From Halomarina halobia (GTDB taxonomy: Archaea > Halobacteriota > Halobacteria > Halobacteriales > Haloarculaceae): a stretch of DNA of 64,000 nt. Below the pieces are notes generated by a model. It was not told the DNA's origin and did not search any database. It saw only the letters and a list, made by a program, of their open reading frames with translations. Both the position numbers and the translations under genes were made by a program. Below are positions 45,983 through 55,515 of the stretch, piece by piece (positions within the stretch are counted from its first letter, which is position 1; every line of letters begins with the position of its first letter). The stretch lies in the NCBI RefSeq assembly GCF_029338575.1, contig NZ_CP119992.1:62001-126000 (forward strand). Reading direction: 5' to 3'.

Positions 45983-46759
45983 TCAGTCTCGAGTGTCGAT
46001 CTCCGACCCGTCCGGATCCAGTATCTTCCGATCTGCGCGCTTCCTGTACGTCTCGCGCGCGCGGACGGACCGCGTCTCGTCGACAGAGCAGTCGTAGGCC
46101 GTGAGTTCGCCGCCGTAGACGCAGCCGGTGTCGAGGCCGACGGCCCACTCGCCGACAACCGGCGCGTCGAGGACCGTGTGACCGAAGAACACGCGCGGGG
46201 GTCCCCGGTAGGTCTCGAACCAGAACGGGCCGTCGTAGCCGTTCTCCGGGGGAACCGCCCGCGCGTTGAGCAACCCATCCACGGACTGCTCGGAGAGCGG
46301 TCGGCGCGGGTCGACGCCGCCGTGGACGACCGCCGCGCCGTCCCACGAGAGGACGATCGGGAGGGACTCGATGTACTCGGTGACCGGCGCGAGCGCGGGA
46401 CACGCCACGCGGTCGTCGACGTACTTCTGTTCGTTGTTCCCGCGCACGGCGCGCATGTTCGGGCTGTCCCGGACGAGTTCGACGACGGCGCGACTGTCGG
46501 GGCCCTTCCGAATGAGATCGCCGACGAAGACGAGCAGGTCGTCCTCGCCCGGGTCGAGCAGGTCGAGCAGGTCGAGCAGTTCGTCGTAACAGCCGTGGAC
46601 GTCGCCGACGACGACGATCCGGTCCCAGGCGGTCGCGTCGACGCGCTCGTGGCGCGCGGCGACGTCGGAGGCGAACGACGGGACGTCCGCCGCTCCGTTC
46701 GGCGTCCCCCCGTCCGTGCCCCGAACGGACGTCACCTCCCCGCGCGGCGTGTTCGGCAT
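45983..46759 (-). CDS. Serine/threonine-type metallophosphoesterase
   Basis: 258 residues of the PPP/ApaH-like fold. The signature motifs are all visible: GDVHGCY near residue 52, GDLIRKGPDS near 80, RGNNEQK near 105, VVHGGVDP near 147 and FGHTVLDAP near 190. These give a two-metal active site. The substrate could be a phosphoprotein, a nucleoside polyphosphate or polyphosphate. It ends 7 bases before the ppk start, so the two genes are very likely cotranscribed; a GGCTTATT box lies about 28 bases before its ATG. Confidence 0.88.
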   Translation of the reverse strand: MPNTPRGEVTSVRGTDGGTPNGAADVPSFASDVAARHERVDATAWDRIVVVGDVHGCYDELLDLLDLLDPGEDDLLVFVGDLIRKGPDSRAVVELVRDSPNMRAVRGNNEQKYVDDRVACPALAPVTEYIESLPIVLSWDGAAVVHGGVDPRRPLSEQSVDGLLNARAVPPENGYDGPFWFETYRGPPRVFFGHTVLDAPVVGEWAVGLDTGCVYGGELTAYDCSVDETRSVRARETYRKRADRKILDPDGSEIDTRD

Positions 46760-46904
46760 TTGACGATACGTTCCGCGCGGCGGAATAAGCCGTTGCTATG
46801 ACCGTTCAATATCGTTCCGTAGCTCTCACGAGGGCGGGCCTCGCGTGCGACGGGGGTCCTCGTGCAACACAAGCCCTATCTCCCGCTCCCGCGAGTGCTC
46901 GAGT

Positions 46905-47801
46905 ATGAGCGACGCCGACCTCTCGGCCGAACAGTACGAGAAGCACCGCGAGGCGGGGCGCATCCTCGCACAGGCCCGCGACGAGGCCGCCGCGCGCGTC
47001 GACGTGGGCGAGAGCCACCTCGAGATCGCCGAGTACGCCGAGGACCGCATCCGCGAACTGGGCGGCGAACCCGCCTTCCCGGTGAACATCTCGATCGACC
47101 ACGAGGCGGCCCACGCCACCCCCGGGATCGACGACGAGGCGACGTTCGGCGAGGAGATGGTCAACCTCGACATCGGGGTCCACGTCGACGGCTGGCTGGC
47201 CGACACCGCGATCACGGTCGACCTCTCGGGCCACGACGACCTGGTGGAGGCGAGCGCCGAGGCCCTCGACGCGGCCCTCGACGTCGTCGAACCGGGCGTC
47301 CGGACGGGCGACATCGGCGCGGAGATCGAGTCCGTCATCGAGGGGTACGGCTACAACCCCGTCGTCAACCTCACCGGACACGGCCTCGGCCACTGGCAGC
47401 AGCACGTCCCGCCGAACATCCCCAATCGGGCGGTCGACTCCGGGGTGGAACTGGCGGTCGGCGACGTCGTCGCCCTCGAACCGTTCGCCACGGACGGCAG
47501 CGGCAAGGTCGGCGAGGGACCGACCGAGGAGATCTTCGCGCTCGAACGCGAGCGGCCGATCCGCAACCGGCAGGCCAGGCAGGCGCTCGACCAGATCACG
47601 GAGGAGTTCCGAACGCTGCCGTTCGCCACCCGCTGGCTCGACGTCGACCGCGCGGAGATGGCGCTCCGACGGCTGAAACAGCAGGGGATCGTCCACGGCT
47701 ATCCCGTCCTCCAGGAGGCGGAGGGGACGCTCGTCAGTCAGAAGGAACACACGGTCATCGTCACCGAGGAGGGGTGCGAGGTGACGACGCGCTCTCGCTA
47801 G
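46905..47801 (+). CDS. map: Methionine aminopeptidase, type II
   Basis: 298 residues from the ATG at 46905. It removes the N-terminal Met from nascent proteins. Metal ligands are visible in NLDIGVHVDGWLADTA (two Asp), GHGLGHWQQH (His), and two Glu, one in the EGPTEEIFA block and one in the C-terminal SQKEHTVIVTEEG region. The extra helical subdomain (GALDAALDVV to LKQQGIVH) marks type II. An ATG 20 codons upstream is in frame but adds an Arg/Ser-rich stretch. Confidence 0.95.
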   Translation: MSDADLSAEQYEKHREAGRILAQARDEAAARVDVGESHLEIAEYAEDRIRELGGEPAFPVNISIDHEAAHATPGIDDEATFGEEMVNLDIGVHVDGWLADTAITVDLSGHDDLVEASAEALDAALDVVEPGVRTGDIGAEIESVIEGYGYNPVVNLTGHGLGHWQQHVPPNIPNRAVDSGVELAVGDVVALEPFATDGSGKVGEGPTEEIFALERERPIRNRQARQALDQITEEFRTLPFATRWLDVDRAEMALRRLKQQGIVHGYPVLQEAEGTLVSQKEHTVIVTEEGCEVTTRSR

Positions 47802-47846
47802 TCGTTCGGCTCACCGAACACAGTACCGGCAGTAGAATGCGGTAGC

Positions 47847-48047
47847 TCAGGCGTTGTTCATCCGCATGGCCGTCTCCCCCCCGCAGACCCGGCACGTGCT
47901 GACGCGGTAGGGCTCGCGCGAGAACTGCGCGTTCTCCGACTTCTGGCTCTCGGTGCGTATCTCGAGGCGGACGGAATGCGGCGTCTCGCGCCCGCACTCG
48001 GCGCAGCCCTCGAGCATGTCGTTCGACTGGTTGCGTGTTGCTGCCAT
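47847..48047 (-). CDS. Small zinc beta-ribbon protein (DUF7835 type)
   Basis: 66 residues with two Cys pairs, CAECGRETPHSV near residue 15 and CRVCGGETAMRM near the C-terminus, as in a zinc beta-ribbon. The segment between them is charged. I recognise it as a conserved haloarchaeal family; function not known. It is convergent with map and is preceded (48048-48294) by an AT-rich region that holds the promoters of this gene and the HIT gene. Confidence 0.72.
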   Translation of the reverse strand: MAATRNQSNDMLEGCAECGRETPHSVRLEIRTESQKSENAQFSREPYRVSTCRVCGGETAMRMNNA

Positions 48048-48294
48048 CGGCCCGCCCTACTCCTGACGGGGGTATAAAAACCGATTTTCGTTGGGGGTCG
48101 TTTACGAGAAAACCGACGGACGGGGACGTTATTTGCGAACGAAGCGTCGAGAGGGTACGAGACAGTTCATAATTGTTGCTCGGATTGTTTCAACCCGTTT
48201 CATCAGTTTCTGAGCCAATATTATTAAGAAGGGTTGGCGTCCCCGGAACGGGCCGAATCCGTACGCTTTACGCGACGGAATACGTCCCCGTCGT

Positions 48295-48825
48295 ATGGAG
48301 CAACTGGTCGCCCCCTGGCGTATCGAGTGGGTCGAGCGGGACCGGTCCGACGACGTCGACGGCTGCGTGTTCTGCGAGCTGCCCGAGGGGACGAACGACC
48401 GGCGGAACCGCATCGTCGCCCGGTCGGAGCACGCCTACGTGCTCCTGAACAACTTCCCCTACAACCCCGGGCACGCGATGGTCATTCCCTATCGACACAC
48501 GGGCGACTACCGGGATCTCGACGACGAGGAACTGCTCGACCACGCGCGGCTGAAACAGGCGACGTTCGACGCGCTGGAGGCCGCGCTCGGGCCGGACGCG
48601 TTCAACGCGGGGCTGAATCTCGGCGGTGCCGCCGGCGGCTCGATCACCGACCACCTCCACACCCACGTCGTCCCCCGATGGGGCGGCGACACCAACTTCA
48701 TGCCCGTGATCGCCGACACGAAGGTGATCGTCGAGGCCATCGACGAGACCTACGACCGCCTCCACGAGGCGTTCGCGGCGCGGGAGGGGGCGACCGTCGC
48801 GGACGCCGGCGCGGTGCGCCTGTGA
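48295..48825 (+). CDS. HIT family hydrolase
   Basis: 176 residues. CVFCELPEG near residue 23 is a zinc-like Cys pair, followed by NNFPYNPGHAMVIPYRH, and the catalytic histidine triad HLHTHVVPRW near residue 120. HIT proteins hydrolyse or transfer nucleotides from nucleoside derivatives such as AMP-lysine or Ap4A. A CTTTACG box lies about 28 bases before the ATG. Confidence 0.93.
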   Translation: MEQLVAPWRIEWVERDRSDDVDGCVFCELPEGTNDRRNRIVARSEHAYVLLNNFPYNPGHAMVIPYRHTGDYRDLDDEELLDHARLKQATFDALEAALGPDAFNAGLNLGGAAGGSITDHLHTHVVPRWGGDTNFMPVIADTKVIVEAIDETYDRLHEAFAAREGATVADAGAVRL

Positions 48826-48919
48826 CGATCGAGCTCGAACGGCGTTTTCGACGCGTCTAATGCCTGAATTCGACGAATAAACGGGAAGCGACTTTACCGG
48901 GGGATCCCAACGAGGGGGT

Positions 48920-49852
48920 ATGGACCGCGTCGCCGCCCTCCGCCGCGTCGGCCTCGTCATCCTCGGGGTCAACCTGCTGCTCGCGCTCGCCAAGGGCGGC
49001 GTCTACCTGTCGACGGGGAGCATCGCCGTCGGGAGCGAGGCGGTCAACAGCCTCGCGGACGCGGCGTACAGCCTCATCGTGGTCGGCGGCCTCTACCTCA
49101 CCACGCAACCGCCCGACGAGGTCCATCCGCACGGCCACGAGCGGATCGAGCCGTTCGTCTCGCTGTTCGTCGCGCTCGGGGTCTTCGCCGCCGGCGGGGT
49201 CGTGCTCTGGCAGGCGATCGAGGCGGTGCTCGCGGGCGGGGCGGGCGGTCACGACGGCCCCCTCGCGGCCGGCGTCCTCGCCGTCGGCGCGGGCGCGAAG
49301 TACCTCCTCTACCGCTACTGCATCCGGGTGGCGGCGGAGTACAACTCGCCCGCGCTGGAGGCGACGGCGCTCGACAACCGCGCCGACATCCTCACCGCGG
49401 GGGCGGCGCTCGCAGGGGTTCTCGGCGCGGCCCTCGGAGCCCCGGTTCTCGATCCGCTCGCGGGCGCGGTCGTCGCCCTCGGGGTCCTCTACGCGGGCGT
49501 CGAGATCGTCCGCGACAACGTGAACTACCTCGTGGGCGCGGCGCCGTCCGAGGAACTCCAGGCGGAGATCGTCGGCCGGGCGCTCTCCCACCCCGAGGTC
49601 GAGGGGGTGCACGACGTCGTGGCCCACTACGTCGGCCCGGAGGTGGACGTGAGCCTTCACATCGAGATCGAGGGCGACCGCACCGTCGCCGAGGCCCACG
49701 ACATCGAGACGGACGTCGCCACGGCGATCCGCGACATCGACGCGATCGACGACGTGTTCGTCCACCTCGACCCGAGGGAACTCGGGGAGTGGAAGGACGA
49801 GTGCGAGGAGAGCGGAGAGCGTGTCGACCTCGACGGGTCGACGGACGCCTGA
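48920..49852 (+). CDS. Cation diffusion facilitator (CDF) family exporter
   Basis: 310 residues with six membrane helices (residues 1-215) and a cytoplasmic C-terminal domain (220-310). The transport-site residues read Asn43 and Asp47 (NSLAD) in helix 2 and Asp152 and Asp156 (DNRAD) in helix 5, a pattern that resembles manganese- or iron-type members rather than zinc-type (HxxxD). A HPHGHERIEPF loop lies between helices. The acidic tail (ESGERVDLDGSTDA) is typical of haloarchaea. Confidence 0.88.
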   Translation: MDRVAALRRVGLVILGVNLLLALAKGGVYLSTGSIAVGSEAVNSLADAAYSLIVVGGLYLTTQPPDEVHPHGHERIEPFVSLFVALGVFAAGGVVLWQAIEAVLAGGAGGHDGPLAAGVLAVGAGAKYLLYRYCIRVAAEYNSPALEATALDNRADILTAGAALAGVLGAALGAPVLDPLAGAVVALGVLYAGVEIVRDNVNYLVGAAPSEELQAEIVGRALSHPEVEGVHDVVAHYVGPEVDVSLHIEIEGDRTVAEAHDIETDVATAIRDIDAIDDVFVHLDPRELGEWKDECEESGERVDLDGSTDA

Positions 49853-49932
49853 GCCCGCTTCGCTCACGACGACCCGCGATCCCGTCCTCTCGTTCGAGCG
49901 TCAGTCCGGTAGGAATCTCACCAACCCCGGGG

Positions 49933-49940
49933 TTTTATCA
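49933..49940 (+). promoter_or_regulatory. TATA-like box of the biotin operon
   Basis: TTTTATCA lies 24-31 bases before the GTG start of bioB (49964). This fits leaderless transcription and supports the GTG. Confidence 0.5.
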
Positions 49941-49963
49941 CGCCGTCAACCGGCATTGCGATC

Positions 49964-51076
49964 GTGGTTTACGAGACGGGAAATCGGACGATCGACGACG
50001 CGGTCGCGCGGGTGCTGGCCGGCGAGTCGCTCGACCGAACCGACGGCCTGGCGTTGCTCGCACAGCCGACTGACGACCTCGCGGCGGCGGCCGACGCCGT
50101 CCGCGCCCGGTTCGGCGACGACACGGTCGACGCCTGCAGTATCGTGAACGCGAAGGCGGGCAACTGCGCGGAGGACTGCGGGTTCTGCGCGCAGTCGGTC
50201 CACTTCGACACCGGCATCGACACCTACGACCTCCTCGACCCCGAGGCGATCCTCGAGGCGGCCGAGCGGGCCGAGCGCGACGGTGCCCAGCGGTTCGGGA
50301 TCGTCGTCGCCGAGAAGGGCGTCAGCAAGGACCGTCGTCCCGACGAGTGGGAGCGGGTTCTCGAAGCGGTTCGCCTGGTGCGCGACGAGACCGACGTGGC
50401 GGTCGACGCGAGCCTCGGCCTCCTCACCGAGGAGGAGGCGCGGATCCTCGCCGCGGAGGGCGTCGGTCACTACAACCACAACATCGAGACCTCCCCGCGC
50501 TTCTTTCCGGAGGTCGTCGGGACCCACTCCTTCGAGGATCGGGTAACGACGCTCGAACGCGCGAAGGCCGCCGGGATGGACCTCTGTGCGGGCGTCATCC
50601 TCGGGATGGGCGAGACGCCGACCGACCGCGTGGAGGCCGCCGTCGCGCTCCAGGAGGTGGGCGTCTCCTCGCTGCCGGTGAACGTGCTCAACCCCGTGAC
50701 CGGGACGCCGCTGGGCGATGCGCTCGGCGACTCGGCGGCCATCTCCACCGAGGAGATCGTCGAGACCGTCGCCGTCTACCGACTGCTCCACCCGCACGCG
50801 CGGGTGCGGCTCACGGGCGGGCGCGAGGTCAACCTCGACGAGGACGAACAGCATCTCCCCTTCCAGGCCGGTGCGGACGGCATCCTCACCGGCGACTACC
50901 TCACCACCGAGGGCCAGTCGCCCGGCGACGACATCCGCGTCGTCGAGCGGGCCGGGCTGTCGCCGAACACGGCCGTAAACGGATTCGATCCGGAGGCGGT
51001 CAAGGCCCGCACTGCGGGCGACTGCGACGGGGACGGGACGGCGGAGATCGCGAGCGGCGCGGGGCCGAACGAGTGA
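49964..51076 (+). CDS. bioB: Biotin synthase
   Basis: 370 residues with a GTG start. It inserts sulfur into dethiobiotin, the last step of biotin synthesis, by radical SAM chemistry. The 4Fe-4S motif CAEDCGFC gives Cys68, Cys72 and Cys75. Other landmarks are GAQRFGIVVAEKG, NHNIETSPRFFPEV, the LCAGVILGMGETPTDRVE block and RLTGGREVNL near residue 288. It starts the series bioB-dehydrogenase-bioF-bioD. Confidence 0.96.
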   Translation: MVYETGNRTIDDAVARVLAGESLDRTDGLALLAQPTDDLAAAADAVRARFGDDTVDACSIVNAKAGNCAEDCGFCAQSVHFDTGIDTYDLLDPEAILEAAERAERDGAQRFGIVVAEKGVSKDRRPDEWERVLEAVRLVRDETDVAVDASLGLLTEEEARILAAEGVGHYNHNIETSPRFFPEVVGTHSFEDRVTTLERAKAAGMDLCAGVILGMGETPTDRVEAAVALQEVGVSSLPVNVLNPVTGTPLGDALGDSAAISTEEIVETVAVYRLLHPHARVRLTGGREVNLDEDEQHLPFQAGADGILTGDYLTTEGQSPGDDIRVVERAGLSPNTAVNGFDPEAVKARTAGDCDGDGTAEIASGAGPNE

Positions 51077-51194
51077 CCCGGAGTACCGCTCCCACGGCCA
51101 CGACGACCACCGACGCCCGTCGACGGTCGTCGACGGGTACGGGCCGACGACACACCGACCGACGACACACCGACCGACCACATTCGACGCGACG

Positions 51195-52223
51195 ATGAAC
51201 GACATTACATTCGCCGTACTCGGTACCGGAGGTATCGGCCGACGAACGCTCGACGTCTCGAAGCACAGGGACGACCTCGTTCCCGTCGCGGCCTGCGACC
51301 GCGACGGCGTCGCGATCGATCACGACGGACTCGACGTGGACGAACTGCTGGCCGCGACGGAGGGTAACGTCGCCTCCGACGGCGGCGCGTCCGCGGTCGG
51401 GGAGGCGAGCGAGGGAACGGGAGTCGCGGCCTCGAGGCAGGCCGTGCCGACCGATACGCCGATCGACGACGTCGTCGCCGAGAGCGACGCCATCGACGCG
51501 GTGCTGATCGCGCTCCCGAACCTCGAACACGACTTCATCCCGCGGGTCGCCGATCGCTTCGTGGCGGCCGACTACTCGGGCGTCCTCGTCGACGTGCTCA
51601 AGCGCTCGCGGGTCATCGGGATGCTCGACGACCGCGCCGACGCGTTCGAGGATCGCGGCGTCACGTTCGTCTGCGGGGCGGGCGCGACGCCGGGCTTCCT
51701 GACGGGCGCGGCGGCGCTGGCCGCCCAGTCGTTCGTCGAGGTCGAGGAGGTCGAGATCTGGTGGGGCGTCGGCCTCGAATCGGGCTACCGGGACAACCGG
51801 GGAACGGTCCGCGAGGACGTCGCGCACCTCGACGGGTACGACGTCGAGACGGTCCGCGGGATGAGCGACGACGAGATCGAAGCGATCGTCGACGAGCACG
51901 ACGGCGTCCTCGAGTTCCACGACATGGCACACGCGGACGACGTCCTGCTGGAGCGGGCGGGGATCTGCGACGCCGAGGACGTCACCGTCGGCGGCGTCCT
52001 CGACCTCACTTCCGACGAGAAGCCCACGACCACGACCGTGCGGGTGACGGGCACGACGTTCGACGGCGCGCGGGGGACGAACGTCTTCCGACTGGACGAC
52101 GCCACGAGCATGGCGGCGAACGTCAACGGTCCCGCGCTGGGGTACCTGAAGGCGGCGGTCGGACGGAATCGCGCGGGCGAGTACGGCGTCTTCGGCCCGG
52201 CGGAGCTGATGCCGGGGTTCTGA
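51195..52223 (+). CDS. NAD(P)-binding oxidoreductase, saccharopine dehydrogenase-like, in the biotin operon
   Basis: 342 residues. The Rossmann loop is AVLGTGGIGRRTL at residues 7-19; LIALPNLEHDF and GVTFVCGAGATPGFLTGAAALAAQSF follow. No catalytic pair can be named. It is 118 bases after bioB and ends 5 bases before bioF, so it is presumably cotranscribed. No such enzyme is part of the classical biotin route. It could act in making the pimelate or pelargonic precursor, or replace a missing step, since bioA is absent here. Both ideas are inference. Confidence 0.8.
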   Translation: MNDITFAVLGTGGIGRRTLDVSKHRDDLVPVAACDRDGVAIDHDGLDVDELLAATEGNVASDGGASAVGEASEGTGVAASRQAVPTDTPIDDVVAESDAIDAVLIALPNLEHDFIPRVADRFVAADYSGVLVDVLKRSRVIGMLDDRADAFEDRGVTFVCGAGATPGFLTGAAALAAQSFVEVEEVEIWWGVGLESGYRDNRGTVREDVAHLDGYDVETVRGMSDDEIEAIVDEHDGVLEFHDMAHADDVLLERAGICDAEDVTVGGVLDLTSDEKPTTTTVRVTGTTFDGARGTNVFRLDDATSMAANVNGPALGYLKAAVGRNRAGEYGVFGPAELMPGF

Positions 52224-52228
52224 AGTCG

Positions 52229-53488
52229 ATGGATCGAGCGACCGACCCCCGGCCGGATGCGGCCGACGAGGAGCGACCGACGGACGGGGCGGCCCACGGC
52301 TTCGACCCGGCCGCCCGCCTCGCCGAGCGCGAGGCCCGCGACCTTCGACGGGACCTCACGCCCGTCGACCGGGTCGGCCCGCGCTCGCGGACGGCTCCCG
52401 ATCCCGGGGGGTCCCCACCGGAGTACGAGGAGAAGCGGCTGATATTTGCCGCGAACGACTACCTCGGGTTGGCCGCGGACGAGCGCGTCCGGCGCGCCGC
52501 GACGGCGGCGGCGGAGGCGGTCGGCACCGGCGCGGGCGCGAGCCGACTTCTCACGGGAGACACGGGCTGCCACCGCGCGCTGGAACGGGATCTCGCGGCC
52601 GCGAAAGACGCCGAGCGCGCGCTCGTCTTCTCCTCGGGTTACGCGACGAACGTCGGGACTATCGCGGCGCTCGGAGCGGACGTCGTCTTCTCGGACGAAG
52701 CCAACCACGCGAGTATCGTCGACGGCTGTCGGCTCTCGGGGGCGGAGACGGTCGTCTACGACCACTGCGACGCGGATGCGCTCGCCGACGCGCTCGCCCG
52801 TCGGGAGCGGGAGGGAGCCGACGGCGAGCGGTGGCTGATCGTCACCGACTCCGTGTTCAGCATGGACGGAGACGTCGCACCCCTGCCGGACGTCTGCGAC
52901 GTCGCGGAACGCCACGGCGCGTGGGTGATGGTCGACGAGGCGCACGCGACGGGGCTGTACGGGGACGGCGGCGGAATCGTCCAGCGGGAGGGGCTCGCCG
53001 ATCGCGTGCAGGTCCAGATGGGAACGCTCTCGAAGGCGCTCGCCAGTCAGGGCGGCTACGTCGCCGGAAGCGAGCCCCTGGTCGAACACCTGCTGAACGC
53101 GGCGCGTCCGTTCGTCTTCTCGACGGGGTTGGCCCCGCCAGCCGTCGGAGCGGCCCGGGAGGCGCTGCGCGTCGCTCGCTCGTCGGACCGCCGCGACCGG
53201 CTCTGGCGGAACGTCGAGCGCCTCCGCGAGGGGTTGACGTCGATGGGGTACGACGTTCGCGGGGAGACGCAGATCCTCCCCCTCGTCGTCGGCGAGCCCG
53301 CGGCGGCGCTGTCGCTGGGCGAGCGCCTCCGCGAACGCGGTATCGTCGCCCCGGCGATCCGCCCTCCGACCGTCCCCGACGGGACCAGTCGCGTTCGCGT
53401 CGCGCCGACGGCGACGCACACCGACGGGGAGATCGACCGCTGTCTCGCCGCGTTCGAGGCGGCGGGACGCGCCGAGGGGCTGCTGTGA
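52229..53488 (+). CDS. bioF: 8-Amino-7-oxononanoate synthase
   Basis: 419 residues from the ATG at 52229. It condenses pimeloyl thioester with alanine using PLP. The LIFAANDYLGLA start, TGAGASRLLTGDTGCHRALER loop, FSSGYATNVGTIAALGADVVFSDEANHASI stretch, VDEAHATGLYG (Asp contacting PLP) and MGTLSKALASQGG (PLP Lys) are all visible. Acidic N-terminal extension of about 60 residues. Ends overlapping bioD by 4 bases. Confidence 0.94.
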   Translation: MDRATDPRPDAADEERPTDGAAHGFDPAARLAEREARDLRRDLTPVDRVGPRSRTAPDPGGSPPEYEEKRLIFAANDYLGLAADERVRRAATAAAEAVGTGAGASRLLTGDTGCHRALERDLAAAKDAERALVFSSGYATNVGTIAALGADVVFSDEANHASIVDGCRLSGAETVVYDHCDADALADALARREREGADGERWLIVTDSVFSMDGDVAPLPDVCDVAERHGAWVMVDEAHATGLYGDGGGIVQREGLADRVQVQMGTLSKALASQGGYVAGSEPLVEHLLNAARPFVFSTGLAPPAVGAAREALRVARSSDRRDRLWRNVERLREGLTSMGYDVRGETQILPLVVGEPAAALSLGERLRERGIVAPAIRPPTVPDGTSRVRVAPTATHTDGEIDRCLAAFEAAGRAEGLL

Positions 53489-54162
53489 GTCCCCGCGGTC
53501 TCGCGGTCGTCGGGACCGACACCGGCGTCGGGAAGACGGTCGTCACGGCCGGCCTGGTCGGCTGGCTCCGCGAAACGGGCGTCGACGCCCGCGCGATCAA
53601 GCCGGCCCAGACGGGCTGTCCCCCCGACGACGACGCGGGGTTCGTCGCCGACGCCTGCGGCACCGACGCGGCGGCGACCTGCGTCGAACGGTTCGGCCCG
53701 CCGCTCGCCCCCGCCGTCGCGGCCGAGCGCGAGGGGAGGACGCTGTCGTACGCGGCCGTCAGGGACGGCTGCGAGCGCGCGCTCGCGGACGCCGAGGTCG
53801 GCGTCGTCGAGGGGATCGGCGGGTTGCGCGTGCCGTTGACGGCCGACCGCGAGGTCGTCGACCTCGTCGCCGACCTCCGCCTCCCGGCGGTCGTGGTCGC
53901 CCGATCCGGACTGGGGACGCTCAACCACACCGCGCTCACGGTCGAGGCGCTCGAACGTCGTGACGTCGAAGTACGAGCCGTCGTCCTCAACGAGTTCGAG
54001 GGCGCGACGGCGGCCGAGCGGACCAATCCCGCCGTCCTCGAGCGGATGGTCGGTATCGGGGTTCGAACCCTCCCCCCGACCGACCTCACGGACCCCCGGG
54101 CGGCGATCCCGCTCGTCCGCGAGCACCTCCCGGGGTCGATACTCGACTCCGCGCTCGCGTGA
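53485..54162 (+). CDS. bioD: Dethiobiotin synthetase
   Basis: 225 residues with a GTG start that overlaps the bioF stop (GTGA), indicating translational coupling. It forms the ureido ring of dethiobiotin from 7,8-diaminononanoate, CO2 and ATP. The P-loop GTDTGVGKT is at residues 10-18, followed by AIKPAQTGC and VVEGIGGLRVPL. No bioA (transaminase) gene follows, so the preceding step must be encoded elsewhere. Confidence 0.94.
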   Translation: MSPRGLAVVGTDTGVGKTVVTAGLVGWLRETGVDARAIKPAQTGCPPDDDAGFVADACGTDAAATCVERFGPPLAPAVAAEREGRTLSYAAVRDGCERALADAEVGVVEGIGGLRVPLTADREVVDLVADLRLPAVVVARSGLGTLNHTALTVEALERRDVEVRAVVLNEFEGATAAERTNPAVLERMVGIGVRTLPPTDLTDPRAAIPLVREHLPGSILDSALA

Positions 54163-54201
54163 GAGCTCGCTGCTCTCGACGGACCGCGTCCCGCGCGAGC
54201 G

Positions 54202-55452
54202 TCAGATCGGTTCGCCGAAGCAGTAGACCGTCTCCGCGCTCGTGATCTCGACCTCGTGGAACTCCCCGGGCTCGATACCGTGCTCCTCGGCGTCCGTGAC
54301 GATCACCTGCCGGTAGGCCTCGTCGTAGCACTTCACCGAGTCGCCCGTCCCGGGTTCGACGACGAGCACCTCGCGGGTCTCCCCGACCATCTCCTCGTAG
54401 GCCTCGCCGACGAGGCGCATCTTCAGGTCGACCATCTCCTTCGAACGCTCCTTCTTGAGCGTCCCGCCGAGGCCCTTCATCTTCGCCGCGTCCGTGCCGG
54501 GGCGCTTCGAGAAGCGCGTGACGTTCACCTTCTCCGGGCGCACCCGCTCGAACAGTTCGAGGCTCTTTCTGTGGTCCTCGTCGGTCTCGGTCGGGAAGCC
54601 GACGATGAAGTCCGTCGACAGCGTCCAGTGGTCGAGGCGGGCGTCGAACGTCTCCACGACCTCCACGAACTCGCGCACCTGGTGCTGGCGGCGCATGTCC
54701 CCGAGCACGTCGTTCGACCCGGACTGGACGGGGACGTGCAGGAAGTTGTAGAGCTTCTCGTTCTCGGCGAACACGCGGGCGAGTTCCTCGCGGATGCCGT
54801 GGACGCCCTTCGGGTTCGCCATCCCGACGCGCACGCGGAAGTCGCCGTCGATGTCGCAGATACGATCGAGGAGTTCGTGGAGCGTCCGCTCGCCCGCGTC
54901 CCAGCCGTAGACGCCGGTGTCCTGGCCCGTGACCCGGATCTCCCTCGCCCCGGCGTGGACGAGCGCGCGGGCCTTCGCCACGTTCTCCTCGATCGGCGGC
55001 GAGTCGATCCGCCCGGTCGCCCGCTTTGTGATGCAGTACGAGCAGTCGCTCATGCAGCCCCGCGCGATGGGCAGGATGCCGACGACGCCGTCGAGTACGG
55101 GCTCCGAGTCGGGCGTCGGCGTCGGGCACTCGCCGTTGAGGACGGCCCCGGGCACGTCGTCCCAGTGGAGGACCCGCGCGTCGATGCCCGCCTCGCGGAA
55201 CTCCTCGCCCTGCGCGAGCGCCATGCACCCGGTGACGATGAGGTCCGCCGTCTCTCGCTCCAGTTCCTCGGCCCGCCTGAGCATGTTGCGCTCGGTCTTC
55301 TCGACTACGGTGCAGGTGTTGAGGATCGCCACGTCCGCCTCCCCGACGCCCTCGGCCCGGTGGTGCCCGCCGTCCCTGAGCGCCTGCTCGATGACGCGGC
55401 TCTCGCCCCGGTTGGCGGTGCAGCCGTAGGTCTCGATGTGGTAGCGGGCCAT
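54202..55452 (-). CDS. tRNA threonylcarbamoyladenosine methylthiotransferase (MtaB/CDKAL1 type)
   Basis: 416 residues from the ATG at 55452. MiaB-like layout: an N-terminal domain with Cys10 (IETYGC), NTCTV and VTGCMA; the radical SAM motif CMSDCSYC near residue 145; and a C-terminal TRAM domain ending ITSAETVYCFG. It adds a methylthio group to the t6A base next to the anticodon of tRNAs. The absence of MiaB's partner genes and the archaeal context favour the CDKAL1-type enzyme. Confidence 0.92.
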   Translation of the reverse strand: MARYHIETYGCTANRGESRVIEQALRDGGHHRAEGVGEADVAILNTCTVVEKTERNMLRRAEELERETADLIVTGCMALAQGEEFREAGIDARVLHWDDVPGAVLNGECPTPTPDSEPVLDGVVGILPIARGCMSDCSYCITKRATGRIDSPPIEENVAKARALVHAGAREIRVTGQDTGVYGWDAGERTLHELLDRICDIDGDFRVRVGMANPKGVHGIREELARVFAENEKLYNFLHVPVQSGSNDVLGDMRRQHQVREFVEVVETFDARLDHWTLSTDFIVGFPTETDEDHRKSLELFERVRPEKVNVTRFSKRPGTDAAKMKGLGGTLKKERSKEMVDLKMRLVGEAYEEMVGETREVLVVEPGTGDSVKCYDEAYRQVIVTDAEEHGIEPGEFHEVEITSAETVYCFGEPI

Positions 55453-55515
55453 GTCTTGTCTCCGTTCCGTGCTGGGGCGCGCGCGAGCAAAAGGCCGACG
55501 CTTCGCCGACACCTC

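Noticed and set aside
54050..54090. tRNA-like GGTTCGAACC at the end of bioD
   Set aside because: It is inside the bioD coding frame and has no cloverleaf around it.
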